From Planctomycetota bacterium (lineage in GTDB: Bacteria; Planctomycetota; UBA1135; UBA2386): a DNA stretch of 40,042 nucleotides. A program made the translations under genes and the position numbers. The stretch covers positions 1 to 40,042 of the forward strand of contig JACRLW010000016.1 in NCBI GenBank assembly GCA_016235155.1. Direction: 5' to 3'. The notes beneath the pieces are model-generated. The model did no database searches. It saw only the letters and a program-made list of their open reading frames with translations, and was not told the origin of the DNA. Positions 26,712 through 35,938 of this stretch are shown here, one piece after another; position 1 is the stretch's first letter, and each line of letters begins with the position of its first letter.

Positions 26712-27968
26712 ATGGCAGGCCTCGCCCGCGCAGTGAACGCCCTCGCTTTCGCGGGCGATGTGCTGCGCGCGGCGCGGATGGGACTGCGGGAGCGATTCCG
26801 TCGCGACGATCGGCGTGACGACGATGCCGGCGCCGGCGAGGTTCAGTTCCTGATCGAGGGCGATCCCGCGCACGGGCTCTCGCCGGCGGCGCGTTACCGC
26901 GCGCTGCAATACGTCCCGCTCCTGCAGGCGCGCGGGTTCCGCTGCGTCGTGCGGCCGAGCCGGCCGGCGAAGTACTTCTCCGCGGCGCAGTCGTTCCAGG
27001 ACGCCTACGCGCGCTGGCCGCGGCTGGCGATGGCGTATGCGCATCTCCAGCACCTGCGGCAGGTGCGAAACCGCCGCGCCGACTTCGCAGCGCTCGCCGG
27101 GCGCGGCGTGGTGTTCCTGCAGCGCGATCTGCTGGCGTTGCCGGACTCGCGGCTCGAGCGCGAGTTGCCGCTCTTCAACCGGCACGTCGTGTTCGACTTC
27201 GACGACGCGATCTTCGTGCGGCCGCCCTGGGCGCGCGGGGATTCCGGCGACGGCGTCGATCACGCACTGCGCGAGAAGCTCGCGTCGATCTGCGGGCTCG
27301 CCACCGCGGTGATCGCCGCGAACGAACACCTCGCGGACTTCGCGCGGCAGCACAACGGGAACGTGCACGTGCTGCCGACGACGCTCTGCACGCGGGAGTT
27401 CGCGCCGCCGCGGGAACCCGCGCACAACGCGCGGCCGGTCGTCGGCTGGGCCGGCACCTCGGGCAACCTGTGGTACCTGCGACGGATCGCGCCGGCGTTG
27501 CGAGAGCTCGCCAAACGCTGCGACTACGTGCTGCGCGTCGTCTGCAACCGCGTCGACGACGCGCAGCTCGCCGGCCTGCCGCGCGAACGGCTCGAGTTCG
27601 TCGAGTGGCGCGCCGACGGCGAGGTCGCGCGCCTGCAGCAGTTCGACGTCGGGATCATGCCGCTCGGCGCCGACGGTTGGGCCGAGGGCAAGGCCGGCTT
27701 CAAGATGGTCCAGTACATGGCGTGCGGTGTGCCCTTCGTCGCGTCGCCGATCGGCGCGAACCACGCGACCGGCGGGCCCGACGGCGAGTGCGGCCGCTAT
27801 GCCAAGGACGACGCCGAGTGGGTCGATCGCCTCGCGACCCTGCTCGCCGATCCGAGCCTGCGCGCGACGCTTGGTGCGCGCGGCCGCGCGCGCGCGGTGC
27901 AGCACTTCGACCGCGCGGTGCACGTCGGCGCGCTCGCCGCGATCCTCTCGGAGGCCGCGCGTGCCTGA
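26712..27968 (+). CDS. Glycosyltransferase, GT4-like
   Basis: 418 residues from ATG at 26712. Two Rossmann-like domains: an N-terminal half with SPAARYRALQYVPLLQARGF and VVFDFDDAIFV, and a C-terminal half with PVVGWAGTSGNLWYLRRIAP and the nucleotide-sugar block EGKAGFKMVQYMACGVPFVA. This GT-B pattern transfers a sugar from a nucleotide donor to a growing glycan. An N-terminal helix (about 1-35) is basic and amphipathic and may hold the enzyme to the membrane. It opens the polysaccharide cluster; its TGA overlaps the next gene's GTG start region by 8 bp, so the two are probably cotranslated. The acceptor is unknown. Confidence 0.9.
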   Translation: MAGLARAVNALAFAGDVLRAARMGLRERFRRDDRRDDDAGAGEVQFLIEGDPAHGLSPAARYRALQYVPLLQARGFRCVVRPSRPAKYFSAAQSFQDAYARWPRLAMAYAHLQHLRQVRNRRADFAALAGRGVVFLQRDLLALPDSRLERELPLFNRHVVFDFDDAIFVRPPWARGDSGDGVDHALREKLASICGLATAVIAANEHLADFARQHNGNVHVLPTTLCTREFAPPREPAHNARPVVGWAGTSGNLWYLRRIAPALRELAKRCDYVLRVVCNRVDDAQLAGLPRERLEFVEWRADGEVARLQQFDVGIMPLGADGWAEGKAGFKMVQYMACGVPFVASPIGANHATGGPDGECGRYAKDDAEWVDRLATLLADPSLRATLGARGRARAVQHFDRAVHVGALAAILSEAARA

Positions 27969-29151
27969 CGCCGCGCCGCCGCTGCGGCCCTTGATGGTCG
28001 TGCCCGACTTCGACCGCATCGGCGGCTACGAGTTGCAGGCGCTCTCGCTCGCCGCGCACCACGTGAGCACGGGCGTGCCGAGCTTCGTCGTCACCAACAA
28101 CCATCACGACCTGCCGGCGCGCGAGGTGCGTCACGGCGTGACGATCCACCGGCTCCCCTTCCTGCCGCCTTCGCGGAAGAACTGGGCGGCGCTGTTCACG
28201 GCGTTCCTCGTGTTCCTGCGCGCACATCGACGCGAGTACGACGTCATCCACTGCCACGCGCTGACCTTCCTCGCGGCGTGCTGCGTGCGCATCGGTCGGC
28301 TGCTCGGCAAGCCCGTGGTCGTCAAGGTCGCGACCGAGCGCGACGTGCGCGAGTTCCACGACGACAGGAGCTTCCACTTCCGCTTGTTCTTCCGCTGGTT
28401 GAAGACGGCCGATCGCCTGCTCTGCCTCTCGGAACGGATCCGCGCCGAGGCGATCGCGTGCGGCTTCCGCGACGAGCAGGCGGTGATCGTGCGCAACGGC
28501 GTCGACACGCGACGCTTCGCGCCCGCGTCGCCCGAAACGCGCGCCGCGGCGCGAACGGCGCTCGGGCTGCGCGACGGCGAACTCGCGTTGCTCTACGTCG
28601 GCCGGCTCGTGCAGCGCAAGGGCGTCGACGTGCTGCTGAACGCACTGCCGCTCTGCGGACCCGCGGCCCAAGCACGCGTCTTCGTCGTCGGCGACGGCGA
28701 GCGGGCCGCGGAGTGGCGCGCGCTCGCGCAGGACCTCGGCGTCGCCGCGCGCGTGACCTTCGCCGGCGAGCAGGCGGACGTCGCGCCGTTCCTCGCCGCC
28801 GCCGATGCCTTCGTGTTCCCGAGCCGCCTCGAAGGCCTGCCCAACGCGCTGCTCGAGGCGATGGCCTGCGGCCTGCCCGCGATCGCGACCCGCATCGGCG
28901 GCTGCGTCGACGTGATGACCGACGACGCCGGCATCCTGGTCGGCAGCGACGATGCGCGTGCCCTCGCCGCCGCGATGGACCGCCTCGCCGCCGACGCGGG
29001 CGAGCGCGCGCGGCTGGGCGAAGCGGCGCGACGGCGCGTGCAGTCGGCGTTCTCGTTCGACGTGACCGCGGAGCGGCTGCAGTCGATCTACCGCGAGGTC
29101 GCGCGGCCGGTCACGGCGCGTCCGTCGTCCACGCCTGCATCGCCGCGCTGA
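27961..29151 (+). CDS. Glycosyltransferase family 4 protein
   Basis: 396 residues from GTG at 27961, which overlaps the previous stop by 8 bp. The start fits because MVVPDFDRIGGYELQ follows within about 12 residues. GT4 hallmarks: VRNGVDTRRFAP, LLYVGRLVQRKGVDVLLNAL, and the donor-binding E-x7-E pair at Glu291 and Glu299 (EGLPNALLE). It is probably a retaining sugar transferase on the cytoplasmic face of the membrane, in surface-polymer synthesis. The last 41 bases overlap the 3' end of the convergent broken glycosyltransferase gene. Complete, with no odd codon use seen. Confidence 0.93.
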   Translation: MPDAAPPLRPLMVVPDFDRIGGYELQALSLAAHHVSTGVPSFVVTNNHHDLPAREVRHGVTIHRLPFLPPSRKNWAALFTAFLVFLRAHRREYDVIHCHALTFLAACCVRIGRLLGKPVVVKVATERDVREFHDDRSFHFRLFFRWLKTADRLLCLSERIRAEAIACGFRDEQAVIVRNGVDTRRFAPASPETRAAARTALGLRDGELALLYVGRLVQRKGVDVLLNALPLCGPAAQARVFVVGDGERAAEWRALAQDLGVAARVTFAGEQADVAPFLAAADAFVFPSRLEGLPNALLEAMACGLPAIATRIGGCVDVMTDDAGILVGSDDARALAAAMDRLAADAGERARLGEAARRRVQSAFSFDVTAERLQSIYREVARPVTARPSSTPASPR

Positions 29152-30260
29152 GCGCGGCCCCGCCGAGGCGCGCGCGGAGTCGGTCATCGAGCATGCGGCG
29201 CAACGCGTCGTCCCACGCCGCTTCGTCTTGCGCGAGCAGGCCGGTCTCGCCGTCGCGGACACACGCGCGGTACGGACCGAGTGCCGTCGCGATCACCGGC
29301 CGGCCGACGAGTGCCGCTTCGAGCCACTTGAGTTCGCTCTTGCACGTGGCGAAGCGCGACGGCGCCAACGGCACGAGATGGACGTCGGCCCGGCGTTGCA
29401 GCGCGGGCAGCTCCGTCCACGGCACCGGCGCGCATCGCTCGATGCGGTCGCCGAAGCGCCGCAACCCAGAGGGCACGTCGACTTCACCGGCGAGCAGCAG
29501 ACGCGCGCGTGGTTCCGTCGCCAGCAGTCCGGCGAGCGCCGCTTCGATCGTCGCGAGATCGCCCGCGTGCGTGCGCGTGCCCGCGAAGTAGCCGAAGACC
29601 ACCTGATCACGCATGGTCTCGACCGCGCGGGCGCGCTCCGCCGCGGCCACCATCGCGCGACTGGCGCGGTTCCTGCGCACCGCGACCGGCAGCTCCGGGA
29701 AGCAGGCGCGCAGCTCCGACGCGAGGGCTTCGGTCGACGCCGTGCCGTCGTCGGCGAGCGCGATCACCTGGCCGATGCGCCGCAGCTGCTGCACGTAGAG
29801 CTCGCGCGCCAGCGGCGTGTAGTCGGTGAGGATCGGCAGCTCTGGTCCGTAGCGCTCGTGGATGACGAGATCGTCGACGTCGGCGCTCGACCGAGGGGTC
29901 GTGCGGCACGCGCTGCAGGACGAAGCGGTCGTAGCAGGGCAGGTACTCGGACAGATCGACGGCGGGATACGCGATCACGTCGCCGCTCCCGCCGTGCGCG
30001 ACCAGCCGCTCGAGTTCGTGTTCGCAGCGCCAGCGCCGCGGATGGCCGGGACAACCCGCGACGAACAGCACGTTCTTGCGCGTCGTGGTCGGCGGCAGGG
30101 CTTCGCTCCGGGCCTCGGCGATCGTGCCCGCGTAGCTGCGCATGCGCCGCCACGTCGCGGCGGGCCCCTCCGCGACCAGCGAGCGGAAGAACAGCCCGAT
30201 CAGCGTGGACCACCGCTCGCCGCGACGCGCGAACAGGAATCGGAACAGCCGCACCGCCAT
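29111..30260 (-). pseudogene. Glycosyltransferase, GT4-like, frameshifted
   Basis: From ATG at 30260 (MAVRLFRFLFARRGERWSTL) the frame runs through KNVLFVAGCPGHPRRWRCEH and YDRFVLQRVPHDPSV to about 29890. After that, protein-like text moves to another frame: ADVDDLVIHERYGPELPILT and then FGYFAGTRTHAGDLATIEAA, SELKWLEAALVGRPVIATAL, ending at 29111. The shift is one base inserted or two missing near 29885-29892. Joined, the product is about 380 residues with the C-terminal GT-B nucleotide-sugar half intact. As read here it would give no complete enzyme. It is convergent with the GT4 gene (41-bp overlap) and divergent from the AsnB fusion (67 bp). A base error is possible. Confidence 0.85.
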
Positions 30261-30327
30261 CGACGGCCGCGAACCGTAGCGGCGGCACCGTTGCTTTCCC
30301 GGTGCCGCTTCGCAGAATCCGCGGCGC
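30261..30327. promoter_or_regulatory. Divergent intergenic region
   Basis: Sixty-seven bases between the broken glycosyltransferase and the AsnB-GT4 fusion, so it should hold promoters for both. No confident promoter motif was recognised. Confidence 0.35.
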
Positions 30328-33300
30328 ATGTGCGGCATCGCGGGCATCGTCGACCACCGGGGGAATCGATCCGCCCAGGAGCTCGAACGGATCGCCGCCG
30401 CGATGGCTGACGCGATGCCCTACCGCGGACCCGACGACCGCGGCACCTGGGTCTCACCCGACGGTCGCTGCGCTTTCGGTCACCGGCGCCTGTCGATCAT
30501 CGACACGAGCTCGGGCGGGCATCAGCCCTTCGTCGACGAAGCGGCGCGCGTCGCGATCACCTTCAACGGTGAGATCTACAACTACCGCGAGCTGAAGCAG
30601 GATCTCGAGGCCGCGGGGCACCGCTTCCGCACCAAGAGCGACACCGAGGTCCTGCTCGCGCTCGTCACCGAGCATCGCGAGCGCGCCTTCGAGCAGCTCG
30701 ACGGCCAGTTCGCCTTCGGCTTCTGGGACGCGACGGACCGCTCGCTCCTGCTCGGCCGCGATCCGTTCGGCGAGAAGCCGCTCTACTTCGCGCAGGGCGA
30801 CGGCTGGTTCGCGTTCGCGAGCGAGCTGCACGCGTTGGCCCGCGTGCCCGGCTTCGACCCGGCGATCGACCGCGACACGATCGCGGAGTACCTCGCGCTG
30901 CAGTACGTCGACGCCCCGCGCTCGATCTGGCGCAACGCGAGCAAGCTGCGCCCCGGCCACTGGCTGCGCCTCGACGGCGAGGGCCGTGTGCGCACCGGGC
31001 GGCACTTCGCGTTCGAACCGCGCGGCGGGGTGCGGCCGTCGCGCCCGATGCCGGAGCTCGCCGACGAACTCGAGGACATCCTGCTGCGGCTCGTCGAGCG
31101 GCGCATGATCGCCGACGTGCCGCTCGGCGCGTTCCTCTCCGGCGGCGTCGACTCGTCGACCGTCGTCGCGCTGATGACCAAGGCGCTCGGCGGCACGGTC
31201 AAGACCTTCTCGATCGGCTTCGAGAACTCCCCCGACGAGACCGAGCACCTCTACGCGCGACAGATCGCGCAACACCTCGGCACCGAGCACCACGATCGCG
31301 TGCTCGAGCTCGAAGTCCTGCCCCTCCTGCACCACATCGGCACCGTGCTCGACGAGCCGAACGGCGACAGCTCGTGCCTGCCGACGTTCCTCGTCAGCAA
31401 GATCGCGAAGGAACGGGTCACGGTGTGCCTCTCGGGCGACGGCGGCGACGAGATGTTCGGCGGCTACGGCCGCTACTTCGCCACCTTGCAGGACGAAGCG
31501 CGCGACATCCCGGGCTTCGACGCCGGCCGCTGGTACTACGGCAGCCGCATGCTGATCCACCTCGACGAGCATCTCGCCGAGTTGTTCGGCGAGGTGCCGC
31601 CGCGCACGAAGGCACTGCTCGGATCGCTGCGCCGCCGGCTGAGCCGCGAACCCGGCCCGCTGCTCCACCGGATGCGCGCCCACGACGCCGCGCACTACAT
31701 GCCCGGCGCGGTGCTGCCCAAGGTCGACCGGATGAGCATGCAGCACTCGCTCGAGGTGCGGACGCCGTTCCTCAGCCGCGAACTCGCGGCGTTCTGCGAA
31801 CAGCTCGCCGTCGACGACCTCTACCGCGACACGACGCTGCACGGCCCGCAGGGCAAGCTGGTCTTGAAGGAGCTCGCGCAGCGCTACATCCCGCGCGCCT
31901 GGCTCGACCGCAAGAAGATGGGCTTCGGCGTGCCGACCAAGACCGGTTGGGGCAAGGACGCGCTCGTGTCGTGGCTGCGCGAGCTCGTGCTCGGGAGCGA
32001 CGCGAAGCTCGCCGCGTGGATCGACAAGCGCGGCCGCGAGGCGTTCGTCCGCCGGCAGGACGCGAGCTTCTCCTTCTATCAATCGTGGCTGGTGCTCGTG
32101 CTCGAGCTCTGGCTGCGGAACCACGACGCGACGCGCGCCGACGACGCGACGACTCCCCCGCTCGAGCCGCGGGCGATCACCGACGTCGCGTCGGGCGACT
32201 TGCGCCGCGAGGATCTCCTCGTGTGGCGTTGCCTCCGCGACGCGCGCGAGCCGGGGATGGTGTTCTGCGCCGACGGCGTGCCGCCGTTCGTCGCCGAACT
32301 CCCGCCGGGCTCCGCGATCGTCACCCCCGAACCGGTCGAGCTCGTCGCGGGGCTCGTCGGCGTCGTGTTCGACTGGAGCGCGGGAACGACCTTCGATCCG
32401 GCGGCGATCCAGGCGCTGCCGCGCGGGCCGGCGGTCTTCACCACGCCGCTGCACGAAGCTCATGACGATCTGCTGGACCTGTTGCGCCAACGCGGTCAGC
32501 CGATCCTCTTCCGCGTCGGATCACGCTGGCTCCGCCGCGACGACGCCGCGCCCGGCAACGACGTGATCGCCGCCGCGGCCGATTCGGCGACGTTGGGCGA
32601 GCGGCTGTTCGGTCACCGCGTGGGACCGGGCCGCAACGGCCCGATCGAGCCGAGCGGGGGTTTCGCGTGGAAGGTCGCGCTGCCGCGCCTCGCGCGGGAT
32701 CGCGCGCTCGAGCGCAGCGGACGCGTCGCGGTCTTCGAGGACGGCAAGCGTCTGCTGCACGGCGAGAGCAGCAAGCGCGCGGTCCAGGGTGTCGGCGGCG
32801 GACGCCACTGCCTCGACGGCGAGTGGCTGCACTTTTCGGCGAGCGACAACAGCGACCCGACGACGAACGGGCGCCGCTATCTGGTCGCGCTGCGCAATCG
32901 GCGGCGCGGCGGGCCGATGCGCGTCCTGAGCGACACGAAGCTCGGTCGTCTCGCGCTCGATGCCTGCGACTCTCTCGCGAGCCGCTTCGTGCGCCCGCGC
33001 GACGCGACCGACGTCCATCGCTTCCGCAGGCCGTTCGCGCACGACGGCGGCGCGGGTTGGATCGTGTCGCTGCAGCGGCTGCGCGTGCCGCGCGCGAAGC
33101 TGCGCGAGGGGTGGACCGCGGTCGTCCTCGAAGACGGTCGCGAGCTCCCGCTGCGCGACGCCGTGCACGAAGACGTGCGGCGACTCGGCGGCGGACGTCA
33201 CTCGGTGTGGGAGGACCACGTCTGGTTCTCCGCGACGGACAACAGCAACCCGAACACGAACGGCCGCAGCTACGCGCTCCTCCTCGTGCCGCCGGGCGCG

Positions 33301-34626
33301 GCCGCACCGTCGGCCGCCTCGGGTCGCGCGCTCGCGCCGGTGATCGCGTCGAGCGACGACTTCGAGCGGCGCTTCGCCGAACTCGCGCGCGAACGACCCG
33401 CGCGCCCGCCGTGCCTCGAACCCGGCAGCCGGATCGTTCTGGCGATCGGCGCCTTGCACCCGGGCGGGACCGAGCGGCAACTCTGCAACCTCGCGGTCGA
33501 GCTCGATCGGCTGGGCTACGCAGTGACGGTGCTCGCGCTCGCGGGGCTCGAAGGCAGCGGCGGCCATTACCGCAACCTGCTGCGCGGCACGCGCGTCGCC
33601 GTGAAGTCGGGCTTGGACTCCCACCGCGACGTCGTGCTCGGCGCCGCCGCCCACGACGATCGTCGCCTCGACTTCCTGGCCGGATTGCCCGAGGACTTCG
33701 CGAGCGAGGTCTGGCGCCTCTACCTCCAACTCGCGGCGCTGCGTCCCGAGGTGCTGCACTGCTGCCTCGACGTGCCCAACCTGCTCGGCGGCATCGCCGG
33801 CATCCTCGCCGACGTGCCGTGCGTGGCGATGGGCGTGCGCAGCTTCAACCCGACGCAGTACCCGGCGTCCTACCGCCCCTGGTTCGACCGCTACTACCGC
33901 ATCCTCGGCGCGAGCCCGCGGTGCCGGCTCTTCGCGAACAGCCGGGCCTGCGCCACCGACTACGCGACGTGGCTCGGCGGCGATCCCGGCTTCACGGTCG
34001 TGCCCAACGGACTCGACGTGAAGTCGCTCGGCATGGCGAGCGACGCCGACGCGAATGCGCTGCGAGACGAACTCGGCGTGCCGCGCGATGCGCCGCTCGT
34101 CGTCGGATTGATGCGGCTCGCCGAGGAGAAGCGTCCGCTCGTGTTCGTGAACGCGATCGCCGCGGCGCGGCAAGCCCTGCCCGGGCTGTGCGCGATGCTG
34201 GTCGGGATCGGACCGCTCGAACGCGAGGTGAAGGAGACGATCGCGCGGTCCGGACTGCGCGGGTGCTTCCACCTCCTCGGCCGGCGTCATGACCTCGCGG
34301 CGATCCTGCGCGCGTCCGACGCGCTGCTGCTCACGTCGCGCATCGAAGGCCTGCCGAACGCGCTGCTCGAAGCGCAGTGGTTCGAACGACCGGTCGTGAG
34401 CACGAACGCCGGCGGCTGCCGCGAGGCGATGGTCGACGGGGTGACCGGGCGCCTGTGCCCGGTCGACGACGCCGATGCACTCGGTCAGGCGTTGGCGGAG
34501 CTGCTCGCCGATCCGGCGCGCGCACGCGCGATGGGAACGGCGGGCAAGGACTTCGTCGCGGAACACTTCACGCTCGAGAGCCTGGTCGCGGCGACGCTCG
34601 CGCTGTACCGCACGGAGCGGGGATGA
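30328..34626 (+). CDS. Asparagine-synthetase-like amidotransferase fused to two GGGR repeats and a GT4 glycosyltransferase
   Basis: 1432 residues from ATG at 30328 in one frame. Residues 1-610 are a complete AsnB-like enzyme: Cys2 nucleophile (MCGIAGIVDHRG), glutaminase RGPDDRG and FNGEIYNYREL, ATP-pyrophosphatase loop SGGVDSS at 271-277, CLSGDGGDEMFGGYGRY and KVDRMSMQHSLEVRTPFL. In sugar clusters such enzymes use glutamine to amidate sugar carboxylates. About 620-778 is unrecognised. Two copies of a small repeated domain follow (779-855 and 899-986). From about 1035 a GT4 domain follows, with GGTERQLCNLAVELDRLGY near 1046 and E-x7-E at 1340/1348. The GT4 part resembles the GT4 at 39133. The last base of its TGA is shared with the next start (ATGA). 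The fusion of an amidotransferase and a glycosyltransferase is unusual and suggests a sequential reaction on one glycan. Confidence 0.9.
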   Translation: MCGIAGIVDHRGNRSAQELERIAAAMADAMPYRGPDDRGTWVSPDGRCAFGHRRLSIIDTSSGGHQPFVDEAARVAITFNGEIYNYRELKQDLEAAGHRFRTKSDTEVLLALVTEHRERAFEQLDGQFAFGFWDATDRSLLLGRDPFGEKPLYFAQGDGWFAFASELHALARVPGFDPAIDRDTIAEYLALQYVDAPRSIWRNASKLRPGHWLRLDGEGRVRTGRHFAFEPRGGVRPSRPMPELADELEDILLRLVERRMIADVPLGAFLSGGVDSSTVVALMTKALGGTVKTFSIGFENSPDETEHLYARQIAQHLGTEHHDRVLELEVLPLLHHIGTVLDEPNGDSSCLPTFLVSKIAKERVTVCLSGDGGDEMFGGYGRYFATLQDEARDIPGFDAGRWYYGSRMLIHLDEHLAELFGEVPPRTKALLGSLRRRLSREPGPLLHRMRAHDAAHYMPGAVLPKVDRMSMQHSLEVRTPFLSRELAAFCEQLAVDDLYRDTTLHGPQGKLVLKELAQRYIPRAWLDRKKMGFGVPTKTGWGKDALVSWLRELVLGSDAKLAAWIDKRGREAFVRRQDASFSFYQSWLVLVLELWLRNHDATRADDATTPPLEPRAITDVASGDLRREDLLVWRCLRDAREPGMVFCADGVPPFVAELPPGSAIVTPEPVELVAGLVGVVFDWSAGTTFDPAAIQALPRGPAVFTTPLHEAHDDLLDLLRQRGQPILFRVGSRWLRRDDAAPGNDVIAAAADSATLGERLFGHRVGPGRNGPIEPSGGFAWKVALPRLARDRALERSGRVAVFEDGKRLLHGESSKRAVQGVGGGRHCLDGEWLHFSASDNSDPTTNGRRYLVALRNRRRGGPMRVLSDTKLGRLALDACDSLASRFVRPRDATDVHRFRRPFAHDGGAGWIVSLQRLRVPRAKLREGWTAVVLEDGRELPLRDAVHEDVRRLGGGRHSVWEDHVWFSATDNSNPNTNGRSYALLLVPPGAAAPSAASGRALAPVIASSDDFERRFAELARERPARPPCLEPGSRIVLAIGALHPGGTERQLCNLAVELDRLGYAVTVLALAGLEGSGGHYRNLLRGTRVAVKSGLDSHRDVVLGAAAHDDRRLDFLAGLPEDFASEVWRLYLQLAALRPEVLHCCLDVPNLLGGIAGILADVPCVAMGVRSFNPTQYPASYRPWFDRYYRILGASPRCRLFANSRACATDYATWLGGDPGFTVVPNGLDVKSLGMASDADANALRDELGVPRDAPLVVGLMRLAEEKRPLVFVNAIAAARQALPGLCAMLVGIGPLEREVKETIARSGLRGCFHLLGRRHDLAAILRASDALLLTSRIEGLPNALLEAQWFERPVVSTNAGGCREAMVDGVTGRLCPVDDADALGQALAELLADPARARAMGTAGKDFVAEHFTLESLVAATLALYRTERG
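32662..32892 (+). repeat. GGGR/NGRRY domain, copy 1
   Basis: Residues 779-855 of the AsnB-GT4 fusion. It has FEDG, then 16 residues, then GGGRH at 823-827, and SDPTTNGRRY at 842-851. This copy is the most diverged: the residues after GGGRH are CLDGEWLHFSASDN rather than the S-x-W form. Confidence 0.85.
33022..33285 (+). repeat. GGGR/NGRRY domain, copy 2
   Basis: Residues 899-986 of the same fusion. LEDG, then 16 residues, then GGGRHSVW, then WFSATDNSNPNTNGRSY. The core aligns with the other copies over 30 residues without a gap. Confidence 0.88.
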
Positions 34627-35042
34627 AGCCGGCCGGTCCCCTGTTCCACGCCTTCGCGGTCGTCGTCGTCAGCGCCTGGCTCCTGCTCGCGTTCGCTTTC
34701 CTGCTGGTGACGCGACGACTCCCCGCGGGCCTCGTCGGCAAGGCGATGCTCGCGCCCTTCCGCCGGCGTCACCGCGCGACGCTCGTCGCGTTCCGTCCGG
34801 AGCAGGGTCGTTGCTTCGTCGCCGACGTGGCCGCCGGCGTGCCCTCGGACGCCGACGTCGGCAGCCGGCTCGTCCTGCTCGAGGACGGCGTGCCGCTGCC
34901 GCACGCGCACTGCACGCACGACGAGATCCGTCGCCTCGGCGGCGGGCGCTACTCGCACTGGGGCGCGCAACTCTGGTTCGCGACCAGCGACGACAGCGAT
35001 CCGCGGACCAACGGCCGCCGCTACTCCGTGGAGGAACGGTGA
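34623..35042 (+). CDS. Small membrane protein made of a TM helix and one GGGR/NGRRY domain
   Basis: 139 residues from ATG at 34623, inside the previous stop (ATGA), so translation is coupled. One helix near 10-30 (AFAVVVVSAWLLLAFAFLLV) is followed by a basic segment (TRRLPAGLVGKAMLAPFRRR), then a domain of about 85 residues with LLEDG, GGGRYSHW at 106-113 and SDPRTNGRRY at 125-134. Nothing else is present, so the domain is the whole soluble part, which shows it can fold alone. I do not recognise a named family. The positive residues after the helix suggest the domain is cytoplasmic, but one helix leaves this uncertain. Its stop overlaps the methyltransferase GTG by 4 bp. Possible roles: anchor or scaffold for the neighbouring enzymes. 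Confidence 0.85.
   Translation: MKPAGPLFHAFAVVVVSAWLLLAFAFLLVTRRLPAGLVGKAMLAPFRRRHRATLVAFRPEQGRCFVADVAAGVPSDADVGSRLVLLEDGVPLPHAHCTHDEIRRLGGGRYSHWGAQLWFATSDDSDPRTNGRRYSVEER
34771..35033 (+). repeat. GGGR/NGRRY domain, copy 3
   Basis: Covers residues about 50-137 of the small membrane protein. EDG then 16 residues then GGGRYSHW, and SDDSDPRTNGRRY at the end, with the 30-residue core at 105-134. Confidence 0.88.
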
Positions 35043-35938
35043 GCGCGCTGCTGGATCTGTTCGCGTGTCCGGCGTGCCAGCGCCGTCTCGAGCGCGACGG
35101 CGACGCGCTGCGCTGCACCTGCGGCAGCCGTCATCCGATCGTGCGCGGCGTGCCGCGCTTCGTGCCCGACGACGGCTACGTCGGCTCGTTCAGCTTCGAG
35201 TGGAACACGCACGACACGACCCAGCTCGACAGCAAGCGCGGCGATTCGATGACGGCCGACACGCTGCGCGCAAAGACCGGCCTGACCGAGGCGGACCTGC
35301 GCGGCAAGCTCGTGCTCGACGCGGGACTGGGGAGCGGCCGCTTCAGCGAAGTGCTCGCCGGACTCGGCGCGCGCGTGATCGGCGTGGACCTGAGCCTCGC
35401 GGTCGAGGCCGCGCGCAAGAACCTCGGCGATCGCGACGACGTGATCGTCGCGCAGGCGGACATCGGCCGCCTGCCGTTCCTCCGCGAGACCTTCGACGTG
35501 ATCGTCAGCATCGGCGTGCTCCACCACACGCCCGACACGCGCAAGCACTTCGAAGCGCTCGTGCCGCTGCTCAAGCCCGGCGGGACGATCGCGATCTGGG
35601 TCTACCCTGACGAAGGGGACTACCAGACGCGCAACCACTGGATCCCCTGGACCAACAAGCTGCCGCCGCGGCTGTTCTACGAGTGGTGCCGCTGGTTCGT
35701 CCGCGTGATGCAGAAGCGGCGTGGCTCGCGCCTGCAGTCGCTGATCGCGCGCCTGTTCCCGTACAGCCGGCAGTCGTACGGCGCCGAGAACGACGTCCTC
35801 GACCTCTTCGACGGCTACTCGCCGCGCTACCACGGCATCCACTCGCCCGACCAGGTGCTCGGTTGGTTCCGCGACGCCGATTTGATCGACCTGTGGTCGG
35901 GCCCGGCGCACACGAGCGTGCGCGGCAGGAAGCCATGA
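35039..35938 (+). CDS. SAM-dependent methyltransferase with N-terminal zinc ribbon
   Basis: 299 residues from GTG at 35039; GAGGA lies a few bases upstream and the start overlaps the previous stop (GTGA). The N-terminus carries a Trm112-like zinc ribbon with Cys10, Cys13, Cys26 and Cys28 (CPACQRR, CTCGSRHPIVRG). The methyltransferase fold follows, with motif I LVLDAGLGSGRF at 91-102, acidic Asp117 (VIGVDLS), and IVSIGVLHHTPDT. This layout is frequent in cell-surface glycan clusters, where such enzymes methylate a sugar or sugar-linked lipid. The C-terminal GIHSPDQVLGWFRDADL motif is typical of these enzymes. It shares 4 bp with the SGNH gene downstream (ATGA). Confidence 0.93.
   Translation: MSALLDLFACPACQRRLERDGDALRCTCGSRHPIVRGVPRFVPDDGYVGSFSFEWNTHDTTQLDSKRGDSMTADTLRAKTGLTEADLRGKLVLDAGLGSGRFSEVLAGLGARVIGVDLSLAVEAARKNLGDRDDVIVAQADIGRLPFLRETFDVIVSIGVLHHTPDTRKHFEALVPLLKPGGTIAIWVYPDEGDYQTRNHWIPWTNKLPPRLFYEWCRWFVRVMQKRRGSRLQSLIARLFPYSRQSYGAENDVLDLFDGYSPRYHGIHSPDQVLGWFRDADLIDLWSGPAHTSVRGRKP

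Noticed and set aside
30328..34626. AsnB-GT4 fusion as a chimeric assembly
   Set aside because: Both the neighbours and the repeated domain inside the junction share features with the adjacent genes, and the frame is clean for 4.3 kb; still worth a read check.
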